Below are positions 25,873 to 34,718 of a DNA stretch of 64,000 nt, in pieces. The notes under the pieces are model-generated. The model made no database searches. It saw only the letters and a list, made by a program, of their open reading frames with translations, and had not been told where the DNA came from. Each line of letters starts with the position of its first letter. Position 1 is the stretch's first letter. The stretch is from Fredinandcohnia onubensis (GTDB lineage Bacteria > Bacillota > Bacilli > Bacillales > Bacillaceae_L), in NCBI RefSeq assembly GCF_002734285.1, contig NZ_NSEA01000008.1, positions 246,902 through 310,901 on the forward strand, written 5' to 3'. A program made the position numbers and the translations under genes.

Positions 25873-26874
25873 TTAGTTATTTTTATGTTCTAAGTTACGA
25901 GTTATATACTGTTCTTCTATAGTTCTATTTTCTTTATTATTCTTATTTCTTACTACTTTAGATAACAAACTTGCAAATATAGAAGCTAACAATTGCTGAA
26001 AAATCATCACAAAAACTACAGGAACCGCAACTTTTGGTGAAAAAAACGAAGTGGCAATGACGATCCCAGAGGCAATGTTTCTCATCCCACTTGAAAATAC
26101 AAGTGCGGCCAGATCTTCAAATTTTAATTTCAATACCTTACCAATAAGCCATGCAAATAAATATCCACTACAAGCTATGAACAAGACTACACTCGCAATG
26201 CGTATGAGTTCTAAATTTATCTCTCTTAAATATGGAGCAATATCTGCTCCATTAATCATGACGACTACTAGAATTCCTATTTTTGATACCGGGGTTAAAA
26301 ACTTCTTTAACTTATCTTTGGATGGTCCTTTTATAATATAATTAGCAAGTATACCAAGAATATACGGGATGACAATCATAAAAAAAAGACCTACCATAAT
26401 ACTTTGTACATTTATTTCTATATTTCTACCAACAAATAGTGCTAGACTTAAAGGTACTATAATTGGAGATAGTATCATGTCTATTAAAAGTATGGAAAGT
26501 GTAAGCTCAACATTCCCTTTACTCATAGCTACCCATATCACACTTGTAACTCCTGTAGGGATTACTACAGCTATTATTATTCCTGTAACCATGGACTGAT
26601 CTGTTGCAAATGACAGATTTCCAATAAACCACGCCCAAGAAGGCATAATGATATGTAAACAAATAATGGACACAACGATTGGAAAAGGGTGGGAAAACGA
26701 CCTTTTCATTGATGAAATCGTTGAATTGATGGAACTTGAAAAGGTCATCAAGGCAAGAATCCATGGCATCAAAAAAATGAGAGATTGCAAGTATTGCGAC
26801 AACAGAATACCCATGATTACACTTATTGGGGTTACTATAGGTAATAATTTCTCTAAAGCTGCATTTATTTTCAC
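25873..26874 (-). CDS. BASS family transporter (bile acid:sodium symporter-like)
   Basis: 333 aa with about ten membrane segments. Family signatures are VIPTGVTSVIWVAMSKGNVELTL (helix 4 crossing region) and SSGMRNIASGIVIATSFF (helix 9 region). BASS proteins move organic anions such as bile acids, pantothenate, 2-keto or sulfonated acids with sodium. It starts at GTG 26874, with AAAGGGTG rather far upstream, so the exact start is less certain. The C-terminus is polar. It is the last gene of the island on this strand, separated from the GntR gene by a terminator, and its stop codon abuts the truncated hydrolase. Confidence 0.82.
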   Translation of the reverse strand: MKINAALEKLLPIVTPISVIMGILLSQYLQSLIFLMPWILALMTFSSSINSTISSMKRSFSHPFPIVVSIICLHIIMPSWAWFIGNLSFATDQSMVTGIIIAVVIPTGVTSVIWVAMSKGNVELTLSILLIDMILSPIIVPLSLALFVGRNIEINVQSIMVGLFFMIVIPYILGILANYIIKGPSKDKLKKFLTPVSKIGILVVVMINGADIAPYLREINLELIRIASVVLFIACSGYLFAWLIGKVLKLKFEDLAALVFSSGMRNIASGIVIATSFFSPKVAVPVVFVMIFQQLLASIFASLLSKVVRNKNNKENRTIEEQYITRNLEHKNN

Positions 26875-26926
26875 GATGATTTAGAACACCCTTTCCCATA
26901 AAAATAAGAAACTTCTATTAGAATAT

Positions 26927-26972
26927 GAAAAAAAGCTGTTTAACAGAAAATTAGTTGTTAAACAGCTTATAA
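26927..26972 (-). terminator. Strong terminator after the GntR gene
   Basis: AAGCTGTTTAACA pairs perfectly with TGTTAAACAGCTT and is followed on the minus strand by TTTTTTT. It would separate the regulator from the BASS transporter gene. Confidence 0.9.
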
Positions 26973-27060
26973 GTTTTTCATTTCAATATGCTTTAAATAG
27001 TTAGTAAGAAAGGATAAATTTGCCGATTAGTAACTTGGATTTGATACACTAAAATTTATC

Positions 27061-27717
27061 TTATTCCATGTTACTCATATAATTTAATAAAGAATCTCTA
27101 GCTGCTTCAAGATGGTTTCTCATAAGAATGCTTGCGAGTTCAGCATCTTTTTCCTTAACTGCTTCAATAACTTTTGAATGTTCATCAATAACGTTCCATG
27201 ATCTCCCGGGAATAGAAAAATTCGAAACACTAATCACAACACTAACTTTGTGCAATTGGTCAATTGTTGATAGTAAAAGATTATTATCTCCTTTAGACAC
27301 AAGAATATTGTGAAACTTTTTATTCAATTCACTAACTTCTCCCCAAGTAGCCTTCTTAGTCGCTGTTTTTAACATTTCTTGGATTGAAAAAAGAGAATCT
27401 AAATCTTCTTTTATCAGGTATGGAACAGATTTTTTTGTAGCTAGTGCTTCAAGTTCTATACGAAGTTCGTATACGTTTTTAATATCTTGTATTGTCATAG
27501 TCCTAACCCTTGAGCCTTTATTCGGTATACTCTCTATTAAGCCCTCAACTTCAAGATTACGAATAGCTTCACGAAGTGGTGTTCTACTAACGCCTAATTG
27601 CTCGCATAGTTCTTTTTCCAAGAGTTTCTGTCCAGGCTTTATATTACCTTTTATAATTTCATTTCTTAATATTGATGCAATCTTATCTTTAGCAAGTAAA
27701 GATTCCACTTTTTCCAA
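27061..27717 (-). CDS. GntR-family regulator with FCD effector domain
   Basis: 218 aa from the TTG at 27717 (AGGTGA before it); a GTG at 27726 overlaps that site. The winged helix-turn-helix is clear (GNIKPGQKLLEKELCEQLGVSRTPLREAIRNLEVEGLIESIPNKG, shown in parts) and the all-helical FCD domain follows, with the metal/ligand pattern D..L..EL...FH, then H near 165 and H near 205 (RNHLEAA). FCD regulators usually respond to organic acids. A perfect palindrome with a TGTATACA core lies 21 bases upstream, and a second copy covers the TRAP operon promoter, so it should repress both itself and the island. Confidence 0.92.
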   Translation of the reverse strand: MEKVESLLAKDKIASILRNEIIKGNIKPGQKLLEKELCEQLGVSRTPLREAIRNLEVEGLIESIPNKGSRVRTMTIQDIKNVYELRIELEALATKKSVPYLIKEDLDSLFSIQEMLKTATKKATWGEVSELNKKFHNILVSKGDNNLLLSTIDQLHKVSVVISVSNFSIPGRSWNVIDEHSKVIEAVKEKDAELASILMRNHLEAARDSLLNYMSNME

Positions 27718-27737
27718 CGAAATCACCTCATATAAAG

Positions 27738-27755
27738 TATAATGTATACATTATA
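27738..27755 (-). promoter_or_regulatory. GntR operator before the regulator gene
   Basis: TATAATGTATACATTATA is a perfect 18-base palindrome. Its TGTATACA core and flanks match the site upstream of the TRAP transporter. It overlaps the likely promoter of the regulator gene (TTGCTT upstream, TATACT downstream). Confidence 0.8.
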
Positions 27756-27780
27756 TAAGAAGCAATAGATCTTTATTAGA

Positions 27781-29040
27781 CTACTTTACATTTACAAGAC
27801 AATCTATAGCATATGGCACAAGTGCAACAGTTGGCATATTAGCACATTTCATTTTAGCGTTATGAAATGCTTCCTCTATGGTCCTTGAAGGATAAAAAAA
27901 CATGCTTTTTAGTTCTAATGGATCTAAGTGTTCAGAAATAAAATATATATTATGTTTTAGCAGTGCCCGGGCATACATATACGCCTTCGAGGAATGGTTT
28001 CCACTGTCAAATCCAGACCTTTTAAAACGGTCTATTATTTCTTGAGGGTCGCGGCATTCAGCCATGAAATTACCGAAAGAACCAATACCATCTGGGCATT
28101 CTGCTACTAAAATAATTGACCCCCCTGGTCTAGTTATCATTTCAGCAGTTGCAAGTGCCTTTTGCGATTGATGCATATCAAAGTCTTTTGGATAACCGCC
28201 TGGTGAGACAATTGTAATATCATATAAATTGTTCACCTCTATTTCCCAAGAATTTCTGCATATGTTAACGCCTTCCTCGTGTGCTTTTTCCAAATCACCT
28301 GCAACAACAGATACTATTTGTCCTTTGTTATTTTTTACAACATTAACAATAAAATCTACCCCAACTTTACGAGCTGCCTCAACAGCTTCCTCATGAAATC
28401 GATTGTTTTTCATGATACCCATGACTGGCTCTTCTGAACGGATTGGAAAAGAATGATGTTGCATTAGACTTTTAATTCCAGCAACACCCGGTACAATACT
28501 CTTTCTACCACCACTAAAACCAGCAGTTTGATGCGGAGTTATAATACCTGTTGTAATTGTTAAATCTGCCTCAACTACATGACGGTTAACTTCAATATCC
28601 AAGCCATTTTCTGTAACACCCAAATATACTAACTCAGATGGATCATTTGCACTATGATTTATTATCTCAAAGCGTTCGAAGCTTTCTTTCCCAACCATCT
28701 GCTTTAGTTCATCATCTGTATTAGGACGATGATTTCCTGTTGCTACAAGTAATTTAATTGATGAATCAGGAATTCCTGCAAGATTTAACTCTTCTGCTAA
28801 CTCTTCGACAAATAATTTAGATGGTGCTGGCCTTGTAATATCGTTTATAACAATCACAGCACTACTCTTACCCGAAGCAAGCTTAATTAACCGCTCAGTT
28901 CCAATTGGATTACGTATTGAATTTCGAACTGCCTCCCTTTCATCAGGAACTGGTGGCAGTGGCTTTACAGTTAACTCGTCTACTGGGTTGTTTATTTCAA
29001 AATTAAGAAATCCTTTCCCATAAGGAATTTTATATGTCAT
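27781..29040 (-). CDS. larA: LarA-like nickel-dependent racemase family protein
   Basis: 419 aa, the LarA length. Family motifs are clear: INDITRPAPS near 66-75, ATGNHRP with the first catalytic His, TGIITPHQTAGFSGGRKSIVPG with the second His and the pincer Lys, and SPGGYPKD in the second domain. LarA racemises lactate using the nickel-pincer nucleotide made by LarB, LarC and LarE; none of these is in the window. Other LarA relatives act on malate or further 2-hydroxy acids. In this island it probably interconverts enantiomers of the imported hydroxy acid. GGAGGAG precedes the ATG. Confidence 0.87.
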   Translation of the reverse strand: MTYKIPYGKGFLNFEINNPVDELTVKPLPPVPDEREAVRNSIRNPIGTERLIKLASGKSSAVIVINDITRPAPSKLFVEELAEELNLAGIPDSSIKLLVATGNHRPNTDDELKQMVGKESFERFEIINHSANDPSELVYLGVTENGLDIEVNRHVVEADLTITTGIITPHQTAGFSGGRKSIVPGVAGIKSLMQHHSFPIRSEEPVMGIMKNNRFHEEAVEAARKVGVDFIVNVVKNNKGQIVSVVAGDLEKAHEEGVNICRNSWEIEVNNLYDITIVSPGGYPKDFDMHQSQKALATAEMITRPGGSIILVAECPDGIGSFGNFMAECRDPQEIIDRFKRSGFDSGNHSSKAYMYARALLKHNIYFISEHLDPLELKSMFFYPSRTIEEAFHNAKMKCANMPTVALVPYAIDCLVNVK

Positions 29041-29115
29041 TTTTTATACTCCTCCACTTTTTAACCCTATACTTTCAATTAATAAAGAACAAATGTATAT
29101 CCAATAGAAATTAGC

Positions 29116-29670
29116 TTATTTTTTTAAAAATAATGGTTTATCTAGTACATGTAATAAAACATCTGAATCAAGGTAATCTGTATAATGTAGTATTAATGCT
29201 TCTACTGTTTGTGGCATTACCTTTGAAAGGCCTGTATGAGTTACTATATTGTGCTGTATCTCTAATGGTAGGTTATGCTCTATAGCTTTATGGACGGAGT
29301 AAACACCATGTTGCATTAATTTCCCATATTTAGTTTTCTTATTTTGAAGGTCATATTCAAAAAATTTACTAACATCATGTAATAGAGCAGAAGTTAATAA
29401 AATATCACGATCCACTGATATATTATGTATTTTCTCGATAATATCTGCACAACTTATTGCTTGTAATGTTACACTACGTGTATGCTGTAAATTACTATAA
29501 GCCGTTACATCCCCGCTTTTTGGGACGTCACCTATTTCCTTCCAGTCGCTGGCTATAAGTGTTTCTTCCCAAATATCAATTACAGCTTTTTTGTAAGATT
29601 CATTTTTAATCAATTCAAGTTCTGGTAAAGATTCGATTATATTTTCTCTTAAATTTACTACCTTTGACAT
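29116..29670 (-). CDS. HD-domain hydrolase
   Basis: 184 aa. The metal-binding pattern of the HD superfamily is visible: His in LQHTRSV, His-Asp in ALLHDVSKFFEY, then His in MQHGVYSVHKA and THTGL and Asp in HYTDYLDSD. Relatives are phosphohydrolases on nucleotides or small phosphates. The start overlaps the end of the upstream dehydrogenase by 13 bases, so it is part of the operon. Its role in an organic-acid operon is not obvious; possibly repair or regulation of a metabolite. GGATGATG precedes the ATG. Confidence 0.8.
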   Translation of the reverse strand: MSKVVNLRENIIESLPELELIKNESYKKAVIDIWEETLIASDWKEIGDVPKSGDVTAYSNLQHTRSVTLQAISCADIIEKIHNISVDRDILLTSALLHDVSKFFEYDLQNKKTKYGKLMQHGVYSVHKAIEHNLPLEIQHNIVTHTGLSKVMPQTVEALILHYTDYLDSDVLLHVLDKPLFLKK

Positions 29671-30761
29671 AAAACATCATCCTTTATAGACATAGTATTT
29701 ATTTCAGATATAATTTCATTACCAAACTGTTCAGTCGTTGCAATACCACCAAGATCCCTAGTTTTTATCCCTTTTTCTAATACTCTAGAAATTGACAGTT
29801 CTATCATTGAGGCTGCTTGTATTGCAATATCATCTTTATTACGAATTCCAAGCCACTCCAGCATCATCTTAGCTGATAAAATTTCTGCAATTGGATTAGC
29901 AATATTTTTCTTAGCAATATCTGGTGCAGAACCATGTGTGGCCTGAGCAAGCATGAAATTATCCCCCAAGTTTAAACCCGGTGCTAATCCTAGTCCTCCT
30001 ACCAGACCTGCAGCAAGGTCTGAAAGAATATCCCCAAACATGTTAGTTGTTACTACAACATCATATGTTTCGGGATTTTGCACCATGTACATCGCAAAAG
30101 CATCTATATGATAGTCATTAAAGGTTACAGTACTATAATCTTTTGCAATCTGGCTACAACAATCAACGAACATACCACACCCTCGGCGAAGTACGTTCTT
30201 TTTATGTACAATAGAAACAGATTTTTTTCTCAGATTTGCCAATTCAAATCCTATTTTCGCTATCCTTTCACTAGCCTTTTTTGTTACTACACGAAATGAA
30301 AGGACTGTATTACTATCAGGCATTATCTCACCATCGCCTAGATAAAGACTTCTGTCAGAGTACATACCTTCTGTATTTTCACGAACTATTACCATATCAA
30401 CGTTTTCAAAGCGACTTTTTACACCTGGAAAATTTCTAGCAGGCCTGATATTTGCGTATAAATCTAGCTGTTTGCGTAACTTTCCACTTGGGTTTACCAT
30501 ATTTTGGTCGTGTACTTGATAAATATGAGTTGTTACTGGTCCGAGAATACCAGCATCACAGTTCTTTAGTTCTTCAATGGTTTGGTTAGGTAAAGTAGAC
30601 CCACATTTTTTATATGCTGATAACCCAACTGGTAAATATATAAAGTTAAATTGCAAACTAGGAAATCTTTTCTCTACAGCTTTAAGGACTTTGACGGTTT
30701 CTCTAACAATTTCCGGACCGATGCCGTCGCCTTCCATTACAGCTATATCATAATTAATCAT
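29658..30761 (-). CDS. Isocitrate/isopropylmalate dehydrogenase family enzyme
   Basis: 367 aa, a beta-decarboxylating dehydrogenase. GDGIGPEIV at the N-terminus, LDLYANIRPAR with the substrate-binding arginines, VIVRENTEGMYS, a Lys in VHKKNV, and NMFGDILSDLAAGLVGGLG with the metal-binding aspartates are all present; ATHGSAPDIAKKNIANP is the cofactor region. It oxidises a 2-hydroxy acid with a beta-carboxylate (isocitrate, isopropylmalate, D-malate, tartrate and similar). No leucine or TCA genes are near, so D-malate or tartrate-like substrates are the better guess. GAAGGAGAGG precedes the ATG. Confidence 0.9.
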   Translation of the reverse strand: MINYDIAVMEGDGIGPEIVRETVKVLKAVEKRFPSLQFNFIYLPVGLSAYKKCGSTLPNQTIEELKNCDAGILGPVTTHIYQVHDQNMVNPSGKLRKQLDLYANIRPARNFPGVKSRFENVDMVIVRENTEGMYSDRSLYLGDGEIMPDSNTVLSFRVVTKKASERIAKIGFELANLRKKSVSIVHKKNVLRRGCGMFVDCCSQIAKDYSTVTFNDYHIDAFAMYMVQNPETYDVVVTTNMFGDILSDLAAGLVGGLGLAPGLNLGDNFMLAQATHGSAPDIAKKNIANPIAEILSAKMMLEWLGIRNKDDIAIQAASMIELSISRVLEKGIKTRDLGGIATTEQFGNEIISEINTMSIKDDVLCQR

Positions 30762-30774
30762 AGTATCCTCTCCT

Positions 30775-31086
30775 TCAATTTATGGGAATTTCTATATCTA
30801 CTAATGGAGCATGATATTGACCACCGAATACGTCGCTATCTTCAAAATCGCCAGCAACAACTTGACGAGGAAATGAAAATTTAATTGCCCTAGCTTCCCA
30901 ACAAAGAAACGATTGGACTTGTTCTTTCTGTATTGAATATATATTTGCAATCAACGATGGATTTAATATATTTGAAGATATTACTTTTCTTAGTGCATCT
31001 TCAGTTTCAAATAATATATCAATTGTTAGCATGAATGGCCCAGCATTTTTTGAACGTATCAATTTTGTCAATTCATAAAGTATCAT
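30775..31086 (-). CDS. DUF4387 domain protein, AtuA partner
   Basis: 103 aa. It has the DUF4387 pattern: LTKLIRSKNAGPFMLTIDILF at the start, then ARAIKFSFPRQVVAGD and DVFGGQYHAPL at the end. DUF4387 genes are regularly found directly after AtuA/DUF1446 genes, sometimes fused to them, and here the gene follows AtuA by about 12 bases. The two are probably subunits of one enzyme, perhaps a hydratase or acyl-CoA-related step, but no reaction is shown by sequence. Confidence 0.85.
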   Translation of the reverse strand: MILYELTKLIRSKNAGPFMLTIDILFETEDALRKVISSNILNPSLIANIYSIQKEQVQSFLCWEARAIKFSFPRQVVAGDFEDSDVFGGQYHAPLVDIEIPIN

Positions 31087-31097
31087 CTAAACACTCC

Positions 31098-32432
31098 TCA
31101 TATTTCTAAGTAAGAGATTGAAAATAATTCAAGCGGATCATCAACTTCTATTACATGATTAAGACAAAATTGATAAACAGCACCGGCATTGATGTTCGGT
31201 GGAGAATAAGGAAATGCAATTTGGCTAACTAATCCTGACCATTCTTTAACTGGTTGATGTAGAAGTGTATGCCATGCAATTGCCATAATAGATTGTGCAT
31301 CTTCTTCCGTTTCTCCCAGAATCTCAATTATGCAACCAACCTCTGTATCCTTTATATTCCCACCAAATACGCGGAATTGAATTTTATAGTTTGAATTATC
31401 TATTCCAGTACTATCCTGAACTTTTTTTTGGATACTTGCTTTTGCAACTTCTAAGAATGAATCCAACTGTTTTAAAACTATTGGATCCCTAATACACCCC
31501 ACTGCAATTTGTCTATACCCTGCAATCTTTACACCCTCAATTTTAATCGTATAGGATGCACTTCTATGAAACTTGCTATTTCGTACTTCTACCCCCCTTT
31601 TACTTACTTGATGATAAGTAGAATAGGTAGTATCTAATAACCCTGATGGCTCAGCAAGCTTATAAGGATCAGAATTTTCATATAATGAGTGGGAAACAAC
31701 ACTAACTGGAGTACATCGCATTTCTTCATTTGGTGGTTCTACGCGAAACGAGTCTTCTTTAATCCAAGCCATCATACAATCAGGATACAATCGTTGTTCA
31801 ACACAACCTGCTCCACATTCTAATATTTTAGCGGCATGCCAGGTTGGTCCGTTATTGAACCCCTTTATAATAGGTACAGCTGCATAAATTGCTGTATCGC
31901 TAGATCTACCTGCTATAACCAATTGCGCTCCTTCCTGGATAGCTTTAATATAAGGTTCTGGCCCCATAACTCCAACAATTCGTACTGTTTCATTAATAGT
32001 ACCTTCTTCCAATTCAGATGTTGGGTATAGAGCCTTTATCTTCCCTTTATTTTTATAATATTTTAATTGTTCTATTGAAATTTCTGATTCAATAATAGCC
32101 ATTTTAAAGTGTAATTTTTCCTCTGTAGCAATCTCTCTAACAATATCAGTAGTCCACTGTAAATGGGGATTCCCACCTGCTGTACCAGCTGAGCCTACTA
32201 TTACTGGTATATTAGAATCCAACCCTAATTTGAGCATAAGTCGGAGATCCCTTTTTACTGCTTCTCTTGATGACATTGGTACCCCCGCTCCTAAGTAGTA
32301 TGGTCCAGGATCCGTTGAACCTGCATCACAACCAATCACATCAGGTTTTAGAGTTATTGCCTTTCTAAAACTTTCTTCAGAAAAACCGGTCCCTAGCATT
32401 CCAGTTGCTGCCAGGATTCGTACTTCTTTCAC
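31098..32432 (-). CDS. AtuA family protein (DUF1446)
   Basis: 444 aa. It matches the acyclic terpene utilisation AtuA family: RILAATGMLGTGFS, DVIGCDAGSTDPGPYYLG, GSAGTAGGNPHL, IAGRSSDTAIYAA and HAAKILECGAGC. AtuA is named from citronellol degradation in Pseudomonas, but that role depends on carboxylase genes not present here, so the terpene label should not be taken literally. With DUF4387 it forms the core of this organic-acid operon. The start is GTG at 32432 after AAGGA. Confidence 0.87.
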   Translation of the reverse strand: MKEVRILAATGMLGTGFSEESFRKAITLKPDVIGCDAGSTDPGPYYLGAGVPMSSREAVKRDLRLMLKLGLDSNIPVIVGSAGTAGGNPHLQWTTDIVREIATEEKLHFKMAIIESEISIEQLKYYKNKGKIKALYPTSELEEGTINETVRIVGVMGPEPYIKAIQEGAQLVIAGRSSDTAIYAAVPIIKGFNNGPTWHAAKILECGAGCVEQRLYPDCMMAWIKEDSFRVEPPNEEMRCTPVSVVSHSLYENSDPYKLAEPSGLLDTTYSTYHQVSKRGVEVRNSKFHRSASYTIKIEGVKIAGYRQIAVGCIRDPIVLKQLDSFLEVAKASIQKKVQDSTGIDNSNYKIQFRVFGGNIKDTEVGCIIEILGETEEDAQSIMAIAWHTLLHQPVKEWSGLVSQIAFPYSPPNINAGAVYQFCLNHVIEVDDPLELFSISYLEI

Positions 32433-32656
32433 TGTCTCACGTCCTTAAAATCTATTTATTTTTTTAATTTATTCACTAAAATTATTACTCTTTTATTAAA
32501 TAAGACTATCCTTTTACTAAAATAAAATACTATTGTTTTGGTTAACGTCAATAGAATAGTTCTTTCCAAATTTCCACCAAGCTACTACCCTGGCAGTAGC
32601 TCGGAGTACGAGTCTTCAATTATTTTTGAGAAACATAGTATCAATAACTCGTTTGG

Positions 32657-34642
32657 TTAAATTGCATTAAACGATGCTTCGTCCTGTGTTGAGTTCTTTT
32701 TTTTCAAAATGACTCTATGTGTAAACAACAGTAATATGCCAAAAATTAAACCAATAATAGAATATAATAAATTTGGAACTACCATTAGAATTCCTGCAAG
32801 TGCTAATGGTAATCGAATCCAAATAGGTATATGTTTCCATAAGAATCCAATAGAAGCTACGGTTAAGAAGAACACACCACCTATAGCTGTTATAGTAGCA
32901 ATAATTCTATCCGCAATTGGCCCCATCCAAAGTAATGAATTGGAATAAACAAAAGCAAAAGGAACAACAAAAGCAGATACCGCTAGTTTCATAGCATTTA
33001 CTGCGGTTTTCCACCAATTAGCATCTGCTAACCCAGCTGCTAAGAAAACTGCAGCACAAACCGGTGGTGTAATTGTTGACATTATCGCAAAATAAAAGAT
33101 AAACAAATGAGCAACTAAGGGCTCCAAACCTAATTGGATCAATGCAGGTCCAAGAACTGAAGCAGCAATTACATAAGCAGCTGTTGTTGGTAACCCCATG
33201 CCTAAGACAATACAAACCAATGCTGTTAAAACCAAACCTAAAAATAAATTTTGCTGGGCAAAATCAATAATGAAAGTTGATAATTTTACACCAACTCCCG
33301 TCATGGAGATCAGCGAAACTACAATTTGAGCACACGCTAATAATGCAGCAATTTGGAATACTGTTTTAGCTGATGCAATAGATATACCAACACTTATTTT
33401 TCTAGTAGTTTTTTGACTTTTCCCAGAAATAGTCTTCGGACGAAATATCATATAAACTATGAGACCGGCAACAATTGCCCATACCCCACCTAAAGATGGA
33501 GTATATCCGGTAAATAGAAAGTAACTAAAAATGCCAATAGGAACTACGAATAGAGCAAGACTCCGTATTGAAAAACCATCTTTCCAACTACTTGATTTAT
33601 CAGACTTTAAACCCAGCTTTCTTGCTTCAAGATCAACACCGATAAATGCTCCGAAGTAATATAAAAATGCAGGAATAATGGTTGCAATTGCTATCGTTGA
33701 ATATTCAATACCTAGAATTTGAGCCATAATAAATGCAGCTGCCCCTAAAACAGGTGGCACTAATTGTCCTCCAGTAGAAGCTACAGCTTCAACAGCACCA
33801 GCAAACGGACTAGAAAAACCAGTCTTTTTCATAGTTGGAATAGTAAAATTACCAGTTGTCACTACATTAGATACCGCACTCCCTGAAATCATCCCAAATA
33901 AAGCACTAGATGCTATAGAAACCTTTGCAGAACCTCCTCTACTTCCTCCGGTTAACATTTGTGAAATTTTAAAGAAACTTTCTCCAGCACCAATTGCAAT
34001 TAAAGTCGCACCAAATATCGCGAATATTGATAGAATTGTAGCAGAAATACCAACCATCATACCCCATATACCGTTTGAACTATGATATAGGGATTGAAGA
34101 ATTACTGAAAGACTAAAACCTTGGTGGCCCCAAATTCCCGGAAAATAGGGACCGAAATAGGCATAAAGAATTGAAAATAATACCATTATTGGAAATGTCC
34201 AACCAACCGTTCTCCGTCCAGCTTCAATTATTAAGAGAAGTAAAATAACGGAGAATAATTGGTCTATTGAGCTTACCCACAATAAAGGGTTTTCTAAAAT
34301 CTGATCATAAACCAATAAAATATATATTGTTGTACAAATTGATAATAGGATAAATATTACATCATACCAAGGAACATGAGATCTACTTGAAGACCTCTTT
34401 GCTGGGGCAAGTGCAAAACATAATGCTAAAGCAAAACCAACATGTATACTACGTTGTATTAAGGCTGGGAAAATTCCAAAAATAGTTGTATATAGATGAA
34501 AAATGACTAAACCTAGTGCAAGAGATATAATAACAATTCTCCAAATTGGATTTTTTATATCTAATTTGGTTTCAGATTCAACAGCTTCCACTGCTTCCGT
34601 TAACTTTATTTGTGTTACATCAGCTTTTGAAGACATTGACAA
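32657..34642 (-). CDS. TRAP transporter fused permease (DctQ-DctM, TAXI type)
   Basis: 661 aa with about 17-19 membrane segments. The first third is the small DctQ-like part and the remainder the DctM-like channel, with GSRGGSAKVSIASSALFGMISGSAVSNVVTTGNFTIP and VCIVLGMGLPTTAAYV-type signatures (quoted in parts: SGSAVSNVVTTG, GMGLPTTAAY). Fused permeases pair with TAXI binding proteins, as here. It imports a carboxylate with a sodium or proton gradient. The start is TTG 34642, eight bases after GGAAGGGGG. A long stem-loop separates it from the binding-protein gene upstream. Confidence 0.93.
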   Translation of the reverse strand: MSMSSKADVTQIKLTEAVEAVESETKLDIKNPIWRIVIISLALGLVIFHLYTTIFGIFPALIQRSIHVGFALALCFALAPAKRSSSRSHVPWYDVIFILLSICTTIYILLVYDQILENPLLWVSSIDQLFSVILLLLIIEAGRRTVGWTFPIMVLFSILYAYFGPYFPGIWGHQGFSLSVILQSLYHSSNGIWGMMVGISATILSIFAIFGATLIAIGAGESFFKISQMLTGGSRGGSAKVSIASSALFGMISGSAVSNVVTTGNFTIPTMKKTGFSSPFAGAVEAVASTGGQLVPPVLGAAAFIMAQILGIEYSTIAIATIIPAFLYYFGAFIGVDLEARKLGLKSDKSSSWKDGFSIRSLALFVVPIGIFSYFLFTGYTPSLGGVWAIVAGLIVYMIFRPKTISGKSQKTTRKISVGISIASAKTVFQIAALLACAQIVVSLISMTGVGVKLSTFIIDFAQQNLFLGLVLTALVCIVLGMGLPTTAAYVIAASVLGPALIQLGLEPLVAHLFIFYFAIMSTITPPVCAAVFLAAGLADANWWKTAVNAMKLAVSAFVVPFAFVYSNSLLWMGPIADRIIATITAIGGVFFLTVASIGFLWKHIPIWIRLPLALAGILMVVPNLLYSIIGLIFGILLLFTHRVILKKKNSTQDEASFNAI

Positions 34643-34666
34643 AATTTGTTCCCCCTTCCAATTTGT

Positions 34667-34708
34667 ATCTCTCCTTCATTCAGATTTTGAGGATTATGAA
34701 GGAGAGAT
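34667..34708 (-). other. Intercistronic stem-loop between TRAP binding-protein and permease genes
   Basis: ATCTCTCCTTCAT pairs perfectly with ATGAAGGAGAGAT (13 bp, 16-base loop) in the 76-base gap. There is no T run, so it is not a simple terminator; such stems often protect the upstream message and raise binding-protein levels over permease. Confidence 0.75.
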
Positions 34709-34718
34709 GTTATTATTA

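Noticed and set aside
31098-32432. Terpene (citronellol/geraniol) degradation operon
   Set aside because: Only the AtuA family name suggests it; the acyl-CoA carboxylase and other atu genes are missing and the neighbours are organic-acid genes.
32580-32600. Hairpin GCTACT/AGTAGC upstream of AtuA as a terminator
   Set aside because: The stem is only six bases and no T run follows on the minus strand.
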